Source of the DNA: Anagrus nilaparvatae
Taxonomy: Eukaryota; Arthropoda; Insecta; Hymenoptera; Mymaridae
DNA: 64,000 nt
NCBI GenBank assembly: GCA_022575985.1
Contig: JAKSXM010000142.1
Span: 2,914,001 to 2,978,000 of the forward strand
Direction of reading: 5' to 3'
The notes beneath the pieces are model-generated. The model did not search any database. It was not told the DNA's origin and was given only the letters and a program-made list of their open reading frames with translations. Below are positions 25,601 through 38,731 of the stretch, piece after piece (position 1 is the stretch's first letter; each line of letters starts with the position of its first letter). A program made the position numbers and the translations under genes.

Positions 25601-27517
25601 GCTAAATTTCTTAAAGATGAAAAGTTAATATCCTTCAATAGTAAATCAGATGAATCAACAAATCAATATTTTACTGACTTATCAAGCGGTTTAACAGAAC
25701 AAAGTGACACAAAAGATATCATGGATCAAAGCATACCTGAAGAACATTTTACATCAAGCCTATTAAAAGAAGTAATCAGTGATGATAAGAGTACATCAAA
25801 AAAATCTATCTCTGATTATTCAATAACACCCTTAATTCGTGATAGTGCTGTCATTCATACACATTTGTCTGGGAGATCGACTCCAGACAAGAGAGCTGAT
25901 GGAACATCTAGAACAGCTACACCGGAAGGTTTTCGGTCAGGAGAAGTTATTCGCACAATAATAACTACGACTCGGACAATGAGTGACCAAGGTGATATTA
26001 TTACAACTACTCAAGAAGTTACAGAAGCTACTAATGATAAAGGAGAGACAATTGTTATAGCTGAGAAAACTGATGTAACGGTAGATGATAGATTGCATGA
26101 AATAAATGAAAATGTTACATCTGATCTAAAATCTGCTGAAACTCATAGAATACCTAGTCCTGGATCAGATCATGTTAGTGATAAGGAAGCAGATCCAACT
26201 AGTCCTCGAAGTGATTTAAGTACAGGGCATAGCAGAGCCACAAGTCATGTATGGGGTAGTAGCGATGAAAGGCAAACTTGTTCTGATGATGAGCAACCTA
26301 TATCTCCATTTGTTATTAAACCACATTCACAAGATAAGCAAGAGAAAGAAGAATTGCTTAAAGAAACAACTGAATTTACTAGTTCAACCATGAGTAGCAG
26401 TTTTTACGGTGAGTTACCAACAGGGTCAGTTCAATATACTACTACCACAGTTAGTATGACTACTGATTCTGATTTAGATCAAAGAGATTTTACGTTTAAA
26501 AAATTTTTGGTTGAAAAAGAATATACTGTTTCTGAAGATATTGATTCTAAAATTTATATAGATAAAGCAAATTTAGACTTCGAAAAAGTATTGACAGATA
26601 CTATTCCAGTTAAAGACGAAAAGTCAGCGGTTTTAGAATCAGAAACTTCAAATAAAGACACCAAAAAGTCAGAAGAAGTAAAATCATCTAGTTCATCTGC
26701 AGATAAAAAAGATAAAGAATTGCAAGATACAGAATCAAAAGATAAAGATTCCAAAGATAAAGATCCATTAGCGGATTGGGGAAGTCCATTAGGATTACCA
26801 CAACCAAGACCGCCCAAGAAATTCAATCTTCGTAGTCCTATTCAGCCTTGTAGTTCAGCAGACCTAAGTCCAGATAGTTTAAATTTTGATGTAATAAATG
26901 ATTGGGGTGAACCAATGAGGTTACCAACACCAGCTGCAGCCTCAAACGACAATTCAAATAAAAATACACCAGAAACACCTCAAAAAGAAAAAAAGCAGCC
27001 AAAAAAAGTAGCAACAGAAAATTTAAAAAATAAAAAACGTTCAGAAAGTCCAAATAAAAATGAAAAAAGATTAAAAGATTCTAGAAATAAAATGCAACCC
27101 GTTTATGTTGATTTAACATACGTATCACACCATGGTAATTCTTTTTATACAGCATTAGACTTTTTCAAAAAAGTACGTGCAAGATATTATGTATTCAGTG
27201 GAACAGAACCTAGTCGAGATGTTTATGATGCTTTATTAGAAGCAAAAAAGACGTGGGAAGATAAAAGTTTAGGTAATATTAAATTTGTTTTTTTTTCTTT
27301 CAGTTAGGATTATAAAATGTAATTAAAATAATTAAATCTATTTTCAGAAGTTACAATAATTCCCACATATGATACAGATACATTAGGGTATTGGGTAGCT
27401 GATAATGAAGAAGCATTATCGAAATTTCATATTGATTTATCGCCATCAGCATCAAGATGTACAATAAATTTACAAGATCACGAAACAAGTTGTAGTGCTT
27501 ATCGGCTTGAGTTTTAA
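13678..27517 (+). CDS. futsch: Futsch / MAP1B microtubule-associated protein (first exon not found)
   Basis: Six in-frame exons: 13678-13776, 13843-14015, 14078-14235, 14400-14811, 14897-27272, 27348-27517, about 4,460 residues; the start-codon exon lies upstream and was not located. The N-terminal part is the conserved MAP1 region with a metallo-beta-lactamase-like fold (FGINGFNMLVDGGFGRKACF, then LDAVLITRINNGNIGG). Next comes a Lys/Glu-rich block (about 15450-15900) like the MAP1B microtubule-binding KKE region, a very long acidic Ser-rich spacer with many RKDS/RRDS/SRKSS phospho-site-like motifs, a repeat array (about 21720-25560) and the MAP1 light-chain domain (PVYVDLTYVSHHGNSFYTAL to SCSAYRLEF, stop 27515-27517). 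AATAAA follows at 27544. In flies futsch bundles axonal and synaptic microtubules and is opposed by FMRP; that role is family knowledge. The 12.4-kb exon is normal for the family. Confidence 0.93.
22223..24598 (+). repeat. In-frame 222-nt higher-order repeat array inside futsch
   Basis: The repeat boundary (AAACGTAAAG or GAACGTAAAG, coding for KRK/ERK) recurs at 22223, 22445, 22667, 22889, 23111, 23333, 23555, 23777, 23999, 24221 and 24443, an unvarying 222-nt step. Each unit has two 26-residue modules (78 nt, KRKDSVQIDPSSLHRSSITE and KRKESVQIDPSSLHRSSISE types) and one shortened 22-residue module (66 nt, HKDSHPFESSTNVVG type). There are ten full units, and the last two full-length modules end at 24598. 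Flanking modules (about 21720-22222 and 24599-25560) carry the same motif but are older and irregular. Each module carries basic-Ser sites (RKDS, RKES, HRSSI) that resemble PKA/PKC-type phosphorylation sites (inference). Confidence 0.92.
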
Positions 27518-29787
27518 AAATAATTTAATAATATGTGAATTTAAATAAAATAATTCAATTTTTTATAATTAAATGGCCTATATATAATATTAAATAATGA
27601 AGGTAGTAAAAGAATTTTTCATAAAAATCCAAAATAACTTAAAAAAAAAAAAGAACTTATTATGAAAAAAAGGAAAATTATAATACTCTTTACTTAAAAA
27701 AAATTACAAGATTTATAATTAATTAATTTTATTTTATAAAGTATCTTACATACTATTCATTTTTAAGCTCTTTAAAAAATAGACAACAAAAATAACCAAA
27801 AAAATATTTAAAATATTCCCGTCCTTTCATTAAAGAAATAAATTTTTTATTATCAAGCATGATAATTATTATACACCAAAAACTAAATGAAAATTAATTC
27901 CAAATTATATAACCGTCACGCACTTTTACGAAGAGTCGATAAAATAAAGCCGCCCTTGAGATTATTAAAACACATTTTTTTATTTAATATTTCACAAAAA
28001 AAACCTATGTCCATTTTGAAATTTTAAACATTTACATTTTTTTTAGTAGTTATATATATTTATATATATAATATATATTAAAAACTATATAACAAACGTC
28101 CTTTTTTTATTAATTAATTAATTAATTAAATAAAAATGTACCATGATTTTTTTATTTGTATATAAAATATTTACAAAAAAATTATACAATAATTAGTTAG
28201 GTAGAATTTAAAAAAAATAAAAAATGAAAAAAAAAAAACAAACTAATGAAAAAGATAAACATTTATAATTTAAAAAGGTTCATTGAATTAAAAAAAAATA
28301 TTTAATATAAAAAAAGCTTTTTCTCTCCGCAGTATTAAATGGAAAAACTAATATTCAATAATGCACAAATATAACTTTTTTTTTATAATTTTTGATTCGA
28401 TGATTTTATGTATACGTAATTGAATAATCATCGATTTCATAAATTAATATATGAGATTATAAAAATATTCAACAGATAAAATTTTATTATTATAATTTAG
28501 TATAATAAATTTTATCGCCAAAGAAATTAATAAATGAAAAAACTATCTATAAAAAAAAGTTGTAATGCCAAATTTCAATAACAAGCAAACTCATTAAATT
28601 TTCAATTTTATTGTCGTATAGTTTTGTTTCTTAAAAAAAAATAAACTAAATAATTCTGATGATATAAATTTATTAATTGCTGTTTAAATATTAACTAAAT
28701 ATTGCATAAAAGAAATAAATTTCAAAAAAGCATAAAAAAAAAATTAGATGAAAAATAAAGACTTAAATAATATCAAATATAAATGTCCAATTTTAGGTGC
28801 ACATAATATTATATTAGATTAAAGCACCATCTTTTAATATATAATCATGACAATATATCCATCCACCAAAAAAATATATTAAAAAATCAAGACTTTAGAA
28901 AAAAAAATAAATTTTTGACATCTTAAAAATTACTTACTCGATGTTATGGACTTAGAAGAAAAATACAATGGATTTGTATATTTAAATTTTATAATAATTG
29001 TCAATAATATGTAATGTAGATAAAAAATGAAGAAATGAAATAAAATTATCAAACTTACATATTTGAAAGTGAAAGAATTTTGACATAATGATGATTATGA
29101 TGATAATGATGATGACATAATTTTTATATAATTTTTTATATAAAGTAATGATAAATATGAGGACCCTAAATAAAACCAAAAATGTTGTTGATTAATAATA
29201 AGAATTAGTCATTGTTTTTACATTATTTTTAGCATAATTTTTTACAAATAAAATAGAATAATTGTAGAAAAAAAAATATTTAATTTTTAAATTGGTACCT
29301 AAATTAAATAAAAACTGGCCTTGAAATTACTGGTTATTTATTTTTTTCATCATAATTATCATCGTTTTGATAATAATAATAATAAAATTGAATTTTTTTA
29401 TATATTATAGATAATATAAAAGTTAATAAAAAAAAGTAAATGATGGTTTTTGAGAAATGTATGAAAGAAAGAAAATTATATTTAAAGAGAGAAATTAAGA
29501 CATGTCTAAAAAAAATTATGTATTATGTGTTGATCTGTTATAATAATATGATAAATAATAATTGATCAGCTTATAAATATTGATAGATAAAAAAAAAAAC
29601 GTGATAAATGTAATACGAATTTTTTAAATCGTTAAGTTAAAACATCGTGATGATATGGCATTATATGTGTAAGATGTGATTTTAAAAATTTTTATTTTTT
29701 TAAGTATGTGATATTTTTTTCTTTACTTTTTAGTATTTTCACATACTATTGATACATAAATGTGAATTTAATAAAATATATATTAAA

Positions 29788-29852
29788 AACAAGGGGTGGT
29801 AGACTGGATGCTCTTTCAAAAAAAAATTAACAAAAGCCTACCGCCCCTTGTT
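29788..29852. repeat. Inverted repeat with GC-rich stem
   Basis: AACAAGGGGTGGTAG (29788-29802) pairs with CTACCGCCCCTTGTT (29838-29852) with a single substitution that still allows a G-U pair in RNA. The loop is about 35 nt. It lies 2.3 kb beyond the futsch stop. It could be a MITE end pair, a hairpin in a long futsch 3' UTR, or an unlinked small RNA precursor; nothing here decides. Confidence 0.5.
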
Positions 29853-31016
29853 AAAAATTATATTAGAAACGAGCTTTCAAAATAAAATAAAAATATAAAA
29901 TATGTTTGATAAAATTATAAATCCTATAATGACAAAAAAAATTATATATGAATAAATTTCATAAAAATATGAAAAACCAAAAGGAAGAAAATGAAGTGAT
30001 ATTTAAAAAAAAATGGTATGTTAAATTGTGGTGAATGTTAAAGGAATGGGAACAAAATCATGAAATAAATCCATTAAAATAATAGTAAAAAAAATAAATA
30101 ATTGTTGGAATTTATAAAAAGCACCGATATAAAAAATATATACAATTAGCTAAATATGCTTATTCTATAAATAAGGCTTATTAGCTGGAGGATACCCTTT
30201 AAATAAGTAAAATTAATAAATAAAAAAATCATTTTCATAATAAATAAATAATGAAATCTTTAACGTATAATAAATATATGCTTTTAAAAATTAATAACAG
30301 TTTTCTACTTTCTGTTTTTTAATTAATATAAAATAATCTTATGGAATAAAAATATGCTGATTACAATTATTTTCTAGTCAGATTTAACATTTTTCTTATT
30401 TATTTATAACGTCAATTCCAGAAATATCCAGATTTTTAAAAGATTGACCAAAGTCTTTTTGCACTGTAAAATTGTTTCTACCAAAGTTTCTTATTCTTTA
30501 AAACAATTTTGGTGAAATTAAAATTTGCAATTTTCATAACAACTCTGGATGATTCTAATTTACCAAAATAATTATTAATTTTTTATCGTTAATTCTTTGA
30601 CTAATTTATTAAGTTATTAATCTGTAAAATGTATATAAAATATAAATCATCTAGTCATTAAGTTTTTTCTTTTTATAAGTCTATTATTATTTTGTATAAC
30701 AAATTATTTATATTAAATAGCAAGTACCATTTTTTCTGTTGCTATAAATAATAAAATAGAAAAAAAAAAATTAATTAATACAATTTTTAAGAAGAAAAAA
30801 AAATAATCGTCTTGAATATATTAATAATAATATATAAGTTCTCATTCCTCGAAACGTACCCGTCAGTTTATAAATATATATATTATTAATTAATAGCGTT
30901 TTCGAGTAATATTATAAAAAAAAAAATTAAAAAAAATTATTTAAAAAAAAAAACCAAAAAATATAAATAAACAAAAATTAAAAAAAAAAAAATTAATTAA
31001 TTACTGTGAAGAGTTC

Positions 31017-31099
31017 ATGGTGCTATGATTATTATTATGATTATGATTATTATGATTATTATTACCATTATTATTATTATTATCATTATTATTATTATA
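31017..31099. repeat. Interrupted (ATT)n/(ATG)n microsatellite
   Basis: Runs of ATT broken by ATG and one ACC triplet over about 80 bp. It creates a spurious Tyr/Asp-rich open frame on the plus strand which is not a gene. Confidence 0.8.
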
Positions 31100-31852
31100 G
31101 AAATAAAACAATGTTATGCTTATATGACAAAATTAATAAAGTAATAAAAACAAAATTTTTTTCTTTTGGTCATTTATTTCCTGTACCTAAAAAAATTCAA
31201 TTTGGTGTATAAAACTGTAAATCAAAGTCTGTAAAATCCCAAATTTTATATGACAATTAACATACATAATTAAATCTGATAGAAAAATTTTATTTTTAAA
31301 ATATAGTTTTGTAACATGCATTTTGATTCCCCAGGCGACAATTTTTTCTGCTGGTTCTATTATCGATAATTGAATAGCTATAAAATTAATTCCATGAATA
31401 TCAATTTTTTTCTTTTGAAATTTATGACTTTATTTCCCTAGTTGGCGATTCTCTGCATGTAATCATCAATTTACATAAAATAACAATTAAGTAATCCTGG
31501 GTTAAAAAATTACCACCTGAGAAATGAAAATTTAATTATAGCTATAAATTAAAGTAAAATAAATTCTCTAATTCACTGAAAATTTTTTAAATGACTTTGT
31601 TCAATTTTTAAGAATATCTTTTTATTTTATAAATCTATAATACAATCAAACTTAAAAATTAGATTTTTATTTAGAATAAGAAACATTACCTAAAATTGTA
31701 AAATGTAACAAAAAAAAAACTATATTTTAATTTTAAAGATTTAGCTGTCACACAATAAATTTTTAACAATAACAGTCTTTGGAATCACAATCTAACATTA
31801 ATAAAGATCTAAAGTTAAAATAAAATACTAAATTTTTTATAGAAAAATTTCT

Positions 31853-34800
31853 TTAAAACCTCATATCATCAGGCATTTTAACAAAATAAGCAACTTTATC
31901 TTCTGCAACTCTATAATTATGAATCCATCTTGATCCTTTTCTTAAACTTTTATCAATACCATCTTTCCATACACCAGCAGGTAAATAAACTTCACGTTGA
32001 CGACTTCCTGAATGAAGTATTGGTGCAACAATTAATTCTTCACCAACAGAAAATTCATCAACTACTAAATGACATGCTGGATCTGTTGGATCTAACATCC
32101 AAAGTGGTCTGATTATTGGTAACCCTGTATCTAATGTTACATTGGCATATTTTTTTAATAATGGCGTTACTGTTTTTTGACGTAATATTGTTAATGTTTT
32201 TGCTATTTCAAGAACTGATTCATCTGAATATTTACTTGGTAAATGAGTAAATCTGATTACTGGCAGGAATGTAGATAATTGAAGCCACCTAAAATAAATA
32301 AAATTATATTAAAATTTAATTTTTTTTTTTCAGTAAATAAAAATCCTGTCTCATTGCATCATTGTATTTAGCACGCGATTTTTACGATTTTAATAAAACT
32401 CATTTTATAATAAATCAGTATTGCAAAAAATATCGTATGTTAAATTTAATTTTACCTAATATAAAGTTCTTTATCCGGCAAATTAACTTCAAAATCGTTA
32501 TCAGGATTATTATCTGACATTGGCAATGCAACATCCCCACCAACTGCCCCAGGCATTATAAATGAATAACCAATAATACCATAGCTTAAAACAGTTGGTA
32601 TGACAGTTTTAATAGCTTTCCAAGATGAAGCAAAAGGTGGTAATGATACAAATACTGGTGCTCTAGGTCTGGATATAGAACTTGATACACCAATAACAGG
32701 AATAGATCCTAATATTGCATTAACGAATAATGTTTTGTAATGATCAGGATTAGATAATGGTTGTTCACATTTGTAATAATGTGGCATATCATGAGCTGTT
32801 CCAAGATCTAAATAAAATGAATCAACGTGATATTTGCTTATTAGATCTTCTAATTTAGTTTGTAGCCATGGTAATGTTTTATTATTTGTTATGTCTAAGA
32901 CACCAGCACTATTAAATTGTTTATATCTTGTTAATGCTGGAATTCTTGGATCACTACCACGTTCTGATATCAAGAGTCTATTGGTAACAGCATCCTTAAA
33001 ATTTTCAGATTCTGTTGAAATAAATGGTTGTACAGTAAAGACTATTCTAAATCCACGTCTATGAATAACATCTATAGTTTCTTTCATAGATTTAAATCTT
33101 GATTCATCCAGAACAAAATCACCAGAACTTCTTTGCCATTCATCACTTAATAAAACATGACCTTGCCTTAAAAATCCAAGTGCAATAACATTTTCTGTGT
33201 AATTATAAATATCAGCTTCATTTGTTGGAGTTATTTGCCAAACAGGTTCTGATAACAACGAATGTACAGCTTGTAATTCATCAGGTTTTAAACCATCCCA
33301 CAAAAATTTTTCTGACATCATAGAATGAAGATTTTTCATACTATCAGTTGCACATATTGTATAATTCAATTGTGGGTTTGGTGTCAAATGATTAATAAAT
33401 GCAAAAGCATCATGTTTAGCCATTAAACATAATTCTTTTTTATGAGTTACATTAATAGAAATATATAATGGTGTTTCTGGATCAACAGAAATTGTTGAAC
33501 CTTTTGAATTTAAAAAGTAACGTTTCAAAACATTACCAAATGGATGTTTTCTAATATCACCAGTTATAAATGGACTTGGATCTAATCTTCCTTGTTCTAA
33601 TGGATAATTCATATTTTGTATTTGACCAGCACCATACCAATGACCTCTTTTTGGTGACCAGTCAAAACAATCTTGTGGTAAGACATTAGGATTTAAACTT
33701 TGCCATGTTATATGGTAACAGTGTATAGAATCACGTTTTGTGTGACCTAAATAAAGTCTTAAATGCTGAAGCCATTCTAGGCAAACTTTATCAGGTTTGT
33801 TATGTTGAGGTAAACATGGAAAAACACCAACATCTGATAATATATTAACACCTAAACGAGCAGCTAATATTTCTACTCCAGCTGCATTGTAGACATGCAA
33901 TAATCTTTCATTCTTATTAAATCTGAAAAAAAAATTCAATTAGAATTTTAATAATTTTGAGTTTGCAAATTTTATAAATCGTACCTAAATTTATCAAAAT
34001 AGGCTCTCTGTAAAACATGCTGTGTGTAATAAACATGAGCAAAGCCAACAAGAAATACCACACATAAAAATAAAAATCCAACAAATCCCCTAAGCCTAAA
34101 AAATTAAAAAATTATTAAAAATTTGAAGTTAAAAATGATATTAAAAAAAAATTAATTTACCTATAATCTGCATTTTGTTGTTTTTTAGTATTTCTTAAGG
34201 CTTGTGGTATCGTCCATTGTAATTTTTCTTTCAATAAACTACTAATACTATTAACACTCGTTATTGTTGAATTTTGACTTTGAATATTATTTGAATATGA
34301 CGATTGCTCATTATTATTTATTTTACGAGATATTGATGATGTATTATTTGACCCTTGTCTTTGTTGTGATTGTAATGGAATTCTGAAAAATTATAATTTA
34401 ATCATATTTATATCGTGATTTAATTGAGTTTATTTTTAGTAAAATATTTCTTTGATTTGTTTTGTTCTAGATAATAAGATTTTGGTGATGATTTTTTAGA
34501 TTTTACCTTTGCAAAGACATAGCACTTCCAACATCGTATCTCGGTATCATATTTTTTTTAAATAAAAAACTATTCAATTATTTTAAAATTAATTATTAAT
34601 TAAAGACAATATTATAATACGTTTTCAAAAATTTATCATTTTACTAATATTTTGAGAAATGATTTAATCGATGTTAGCTAATATAAGTTTGTAATTGAAC
34701 TGAGTAAAAACTGGTAATAACTAAAATCTGTCTATACCGACTTTATTTGTTATAGCAAATATATCTCGTCCAAAAGAAATATCGAAGAGATAAAATATGC

Positions 34801-36358
34801 AAATTGTATAAATGTATATGAGACTGTCTTAAAACTTAAAATTTTTTTTTTTTAAGTAAGTTTTAAAAAAGAGTCTGTTACGCGCTGAAAAAAAAATCCA
34901 ATTGTGGCTTGTGAATTTTTTTTTTTGCTCAAGCGATCAAAAATTATATAAAACATAAAAAAAGTTTTAAAAAAAATTTTTTGGTTATTTAGGATTTTAT
35001 TATCCAAAATTTGCCAATTAGAAAAAGCATTATGAGCTAAAATTTTGAGAACCTTATTTTTTTGTAGTAAAAATCTATTCTTAGAACCCAATTAATGAAA
35101 AAAACAATTTTTATTAATTCCCAGTCTCGTATACATAATAAGACGAAGTGAAATGAAAAAAATAAATACAAGTACAGAGTGATGATAATTAATAAGAATA
35201 TATCTCTATGTATTTTTATCGTTTTTAACAAAAATCACATACTTTGTTGAATCTTTGTCATTTTCTTCATCTTCTTCAGTTTCTGAGTAAAGTGTACTGC
35301 CATTAAACGTTGATTCACTGTTACTAAATGTTACGCTACTGTCACTGTCATATTTTGTTTCGTTTGCCTAAAATTTGAAAATTATTAATTTTGGAAGACA
35401 CTAAAAATTTGATTGAATTTCAAGCGCGCCGAATTTCAAGTTAGTATAAAACTTTTAAAAGTAGGGCATGCGAATGAATAAAAATGAATTTTTGATTTGT
35501 AAGTATGTTATTAAAAATTTTAATTCTGTTTATTTTTTTTTTTGTATTTTCAGTCGATATAAATTTAATTTTTTGTATTTACACGTGTATTAATTGAATT
35601 TAATTATTTAAAATTTAGCTTCATTTTTATCCTATTCAAATAACTTTGCACTAAGACAGAAAGTTAAAAATATATCAAGAATTTTTCGAAAAATTGAATA
35701 AAAAAACTTTTTTCTAATTACTTAAAAAACAGAAATTATAGATAATAATGAATAAAGACAGACAATGAGAAAAAGCCTTGAATATTAGTGTTATTAGTGA
35801 CGTAACTTTTGTTTACGATATAATATTTTAAATACGCGAGACTCAATAATAATTATCGCATATTTATCGTTATAATAAAGTGCAAATCTCTATCAACATA
35901 TGGTTAAAAATACTAATTTTTTGCACAAATAGGTAATTATTCACATTTTTAAAAACGCTAAAAAAGCCTGCCCCGGAAAAAAGGGTATATTTTTAGATTT
36001 TATTAACGGCCTTGTTTTTTTTTATTTCAATTACACAAATAAGGCTATCTTACAGATAAAAGCCATATCAAAGGTCTAAAATTTCTCTGAAAAGTCAATT
36101 GTAACCTTATTTAATCGAACTAGGAAGAGTGTATTTAACAATGTTAAAAAATGCAGCATATTACCTTTTCTTCATTACTAATCCGAATTTTTTCCATGTA
36201 ATCAAGATTCGTTGGCATTGATAAACTTTGCTTACGTTTTCTTTTTGATAAATTTTTGTTGTTTTCTGTATTTGTTGATTTTTTTATTTTTTTATTAGCA
36301 TTCATTGAAATGTTTGTTTCATTTTTTTCCTCGTTTAAATTATTCCCATCTTGAATGT
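31853..36358 (-). CDS. GH31 family glycosidase, MYORG/KIAA1161-like, type II membrane protein
   Basis: Well-supported exons: 34550-34507, 34382-34161, 34095-33985, 33922-32456, 32288-31853, giving 759 residues from ATG 34550 (MIPRYDVGSAMSLQ). Exon 34095-33985 encodes one membrane segment (GFVGFLFLCVVFLVGFAHVYY), so a cytosolic N-terminus and lumenal catalytic domain. GH31 features include the HLRLYLGHTKRDSIHCYHIT region, DWSPKRGHWYGAGQIQNMNY, the barrel segment FLRQGHVLLSDEWQRSSGDF, the presumed nucleophile Asp in VDSFYLDLGTAHD, and the PIIRPLWMLDPTDPACH and YLPAGVWKDG C-terminal motifs. Human MYORG is a lumenal alpha-galactosidase (family knowledge); the insect substrate is unknown. Two further exons, 36358-36165 and 35367-35243, splice in phase into an acceptor inside the first listed exon (34539), giving a longer cytosolic tail. 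So there are probably two starts; ATG 34550 could be an internal promoter product. Confidence 0.88.
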
Positions 36359-37084
36359 CTAAAAATTACAAAAATAAAAAATTATTTTGATAAAATTAAA
36401 AAAAAAAATTTTAATATTTGCTTGCTGCTTAAAATAAAAAATAATAATCACATGGTTTGTTTTATGAAGAGAGTTATGGAATAATTTACGATATTTAATT
36501 TATGTCAAATTTAATTTTTTTTTATAAGTACCCTAGTAAAAAAAATAACTTAAAAGCAAAAGAATTTTTGAGATTTGGATATAATCTGGCCAGAATTTCT
36601 AGAACCACTTTTTCAGTCATCATAGTGCTAGCGCTTTTTCCCCATTTTATCAATTTTTAAAAATTTCACCCATTTTCCTCCTTTTCCAGTTCAAAAAAAA
36701 AGTTTTTGATACATGTTATAATAAAATTTTAAATTTCCCCCTTTTTTAAAGAATGATGCGCTTTTGAAAAGACAGCCCACTTGTGCCCAGCTCTGACTAC
36801 AGAACAATTTTCCGAGAAATCCGAAAATTGAGTCTAAATTTTCCCGAATTTTCATCCACGGATAAAATAGTGGGCTCTACAGATTCTGGTCAGAACCTGA
36901 CCAGATTTCAGAAATTCTGTTGCTTTTATGTTATTTTTTTTTACAAGGGATAATAAAATTTGTATGCTTAATTACAATTTTATATTTTAAACTAAAACAA
37001 AATTAAGTTTATCAAAAGATAATCTTTTAAAAAATATGAAATAAAATAAAATTAAACTATTATCTTATTTTATAAAATCTCTGG

Positions 37085-37269
37085 ATTAAGGAAGCTCTTT
37101 CCGCCACTGGGTGTTGTCGCGCAGCATATTTAACCAAATTTGGTACCAAATACTGAAAACCATTGCCTTTTTTATTAAAAACTTATTATGAATAAGTATT
37201 TGGTTAAAAAATCTTAATTTCAAAATGTGCTGCGTGGCTACATCCAGTGGCGGAGAGAGCGTCCTTAAT
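37085..37269. mobile_element. MITE-like element, family B copy 1
   Basis: Terminal inverted repeats of about 26 bp: ATTAAGGAAGCTCTTTCCGC at 37085 and GCGGAGAGAGCGTCCTTAAT ending at 37269. Inside is a second palindromic level around AACCAAATTTGGTACCAAAT and GAATAAGTATTTGGTT. The right end recurs at about 53500-53563. The position is in the spacer or intron immediately upstream of NME5, about 310 bp before its ATG, so it may overlap its promoter. Confidence 0.65.
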
Positions 37270-37576
37270 ATTGAAACAAATCCTCAAAAATTAGAAAAAA
37301 ATTTAAAATACCCTTGAGTTCTATTTTTATATAGTATTGGACAAGGAACCATAATTAAATAATAAAATAAAATTTGCAAATTTTGCAATAAAATTACGTT
37401 TTTCAAAATTAGATTTTCTTTAAAAAATTTTTATATGATTAAAAAATTTTTCGACTTGCTCAAGAATGCTTTGTTATTTATTTACTTTGTTAAAATTAAA
37501 TATAACCTATAACATTTTTTACACAAACTAAATATTTTTGAATATTGTATAAAAATCTGAATATTTTTCCTTAAAA

Positions 37577-38698
37577 ATGTCTGATTATTGCGATTACTCA
37601 AGTTCCGAAACAACAACAACAAACAATACTTCAAATTCAGAAATTAATTCAAATACAACTGAAGAAACTTGTGATACAGATAATTCATTAAAAAATTTTA
37701 CTTTAATAAATGTACCAGTAACAGAAGAAAATTCCGAAAAATTATCATCACGTTCATGCTCCAAAGAATCTTTAAAATCAAACGTAAAAAATCAGAAAAT
37801 TAAAATTAACTAAAATCTTAAAAAATTTCTTAAATTTCAGCTTTCATGTACCTGTAAATCATCATCAGAATATTCATTTAACAAAACAAACAATAAAAAT
37901 ATCAGCACATTAGCAATAATAAAACCAAATGGCATGAAATATAAAAATGAAATAGAATCAATGATCAAAGAATTTGGTTTTATAATATTACAGAAAAAAT
38001 TAGTAAAACTAACAATTGAACAGTCATCAGAATTTTACAAGGATAAATCAAATGAAAAAAATTTTATTAATTTAATTAAATATTTATCATCAGATAATAT
38101 AATTGTTTATTTAATAATTAAAAATAATGCAATTTATGATTTTAAATTACTTATGGGACCTAAAAATGTTAATATAAAAATCTAGTTATTACTAGTTATT
38201 GTTTTTTTGTAATAAAAACAGAATTTTATTATTTTTTTAGATAAAAACTGCAAAATTATATTTTCCTGATAGTATAAGAGGTAAATTTGGGTTAGATTAT
38301 GATTTTAATGATGTTAATGATATTGTGCATGGGTCTGACGAGAATGACGTAGAAAGAGAAATTAAATTTTTTTTTCCTGATTGTAAGATTTATATTTTAA
38401 AATATTTATTTAATTGAATTGCTTAATTAAACTATCTACTTTAGATATAATCGAACCAATTATGAACGAAGATGTATCAACTGATTATTTATGGAAAAAT
38501 ATCAATAATGTTTTAATCGATGGATTAGTCCAAGTAAATTATATTAAATTTTAGTAATCGAAAAATAATTTTTAAATTTATAATTTTTTATTTCAAAAGT
38601 GCTGTAAGGCAAAGCCTGAAGATCCAATAAGATGGTTAGGAAATTGGCTAATCGATAATAATCCAAACAAGCCAAAATATGTTAGTGAAAAAAATTAA
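37577..38698 (+). CDS. NME5-like protein: NDK domain plus C-terminal Dpy-30 segment
   Basis: Five exons join in frame: 37577-37783, 37841-38167, 38241-38382, 38445-38533, 38600-38698; 287 residues. After a Ser/Thr/Asn-rich tail of about 85 residues comes an NDK-like domain: STLAIIKPNGMKYKNEI (beta-1 and Lys), then IVYLIIKNNAIYDFKLLMGP, then KTAKLYFPDSIRGKFGLDYD and NDIVHGSDENDVEREIKFFF, which keeps the His of the NxxHGSD active-site motif, though Asp stands at the usual Asn. The C-terminus CCKAKPEDPIRWLGNWLIDN-NP matches the Dpy-30 dimerisation motif. NDK plus Dpy-30 is the NME5 / radial-spoke RSP23 arrangement (axoneme, sperm or sensory cilia). AATAAA lies at 38719-38724. The four introns are only 57-73 bp long. 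Whether it still has kinase activity cannot be said. Confidence 0.85.
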
Positions 38699-38731
38699 TG
38701 TGATTTTTTTTTCTACTTAATAAAAGCTTAC

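Larger units (their letters stand above)
27518..31852. other. Futsch 3' region and intergenic spacer
   Basis: About 4.3 kb of AT-rich sequence between the futsch stop and the glycosidase stop on the other strand; the two genes converge. AATAAA occurs 27 nt after the futsch stop (27544), and more such hexamers follow, so several 3' ends are possible. Contents otherwise: a runt (TTAA)n stretch near 28110, an ATG/ATT microsatellite at 29085-29117, the inverted repeat at 29788-29852 and a microsatellite at 31017-31099. No coding segment was recognised. Confidence 0.6.

Noticed and set aside
36560..36930. Possible inverted-repeat element with ATCTGGCCAGAATTTCT and TCTGGTCAGAACCTGACCAG words
   Set aside because: The pairing is short and interrupted and no ends could be set; may be an old element but not supported well enough to list.
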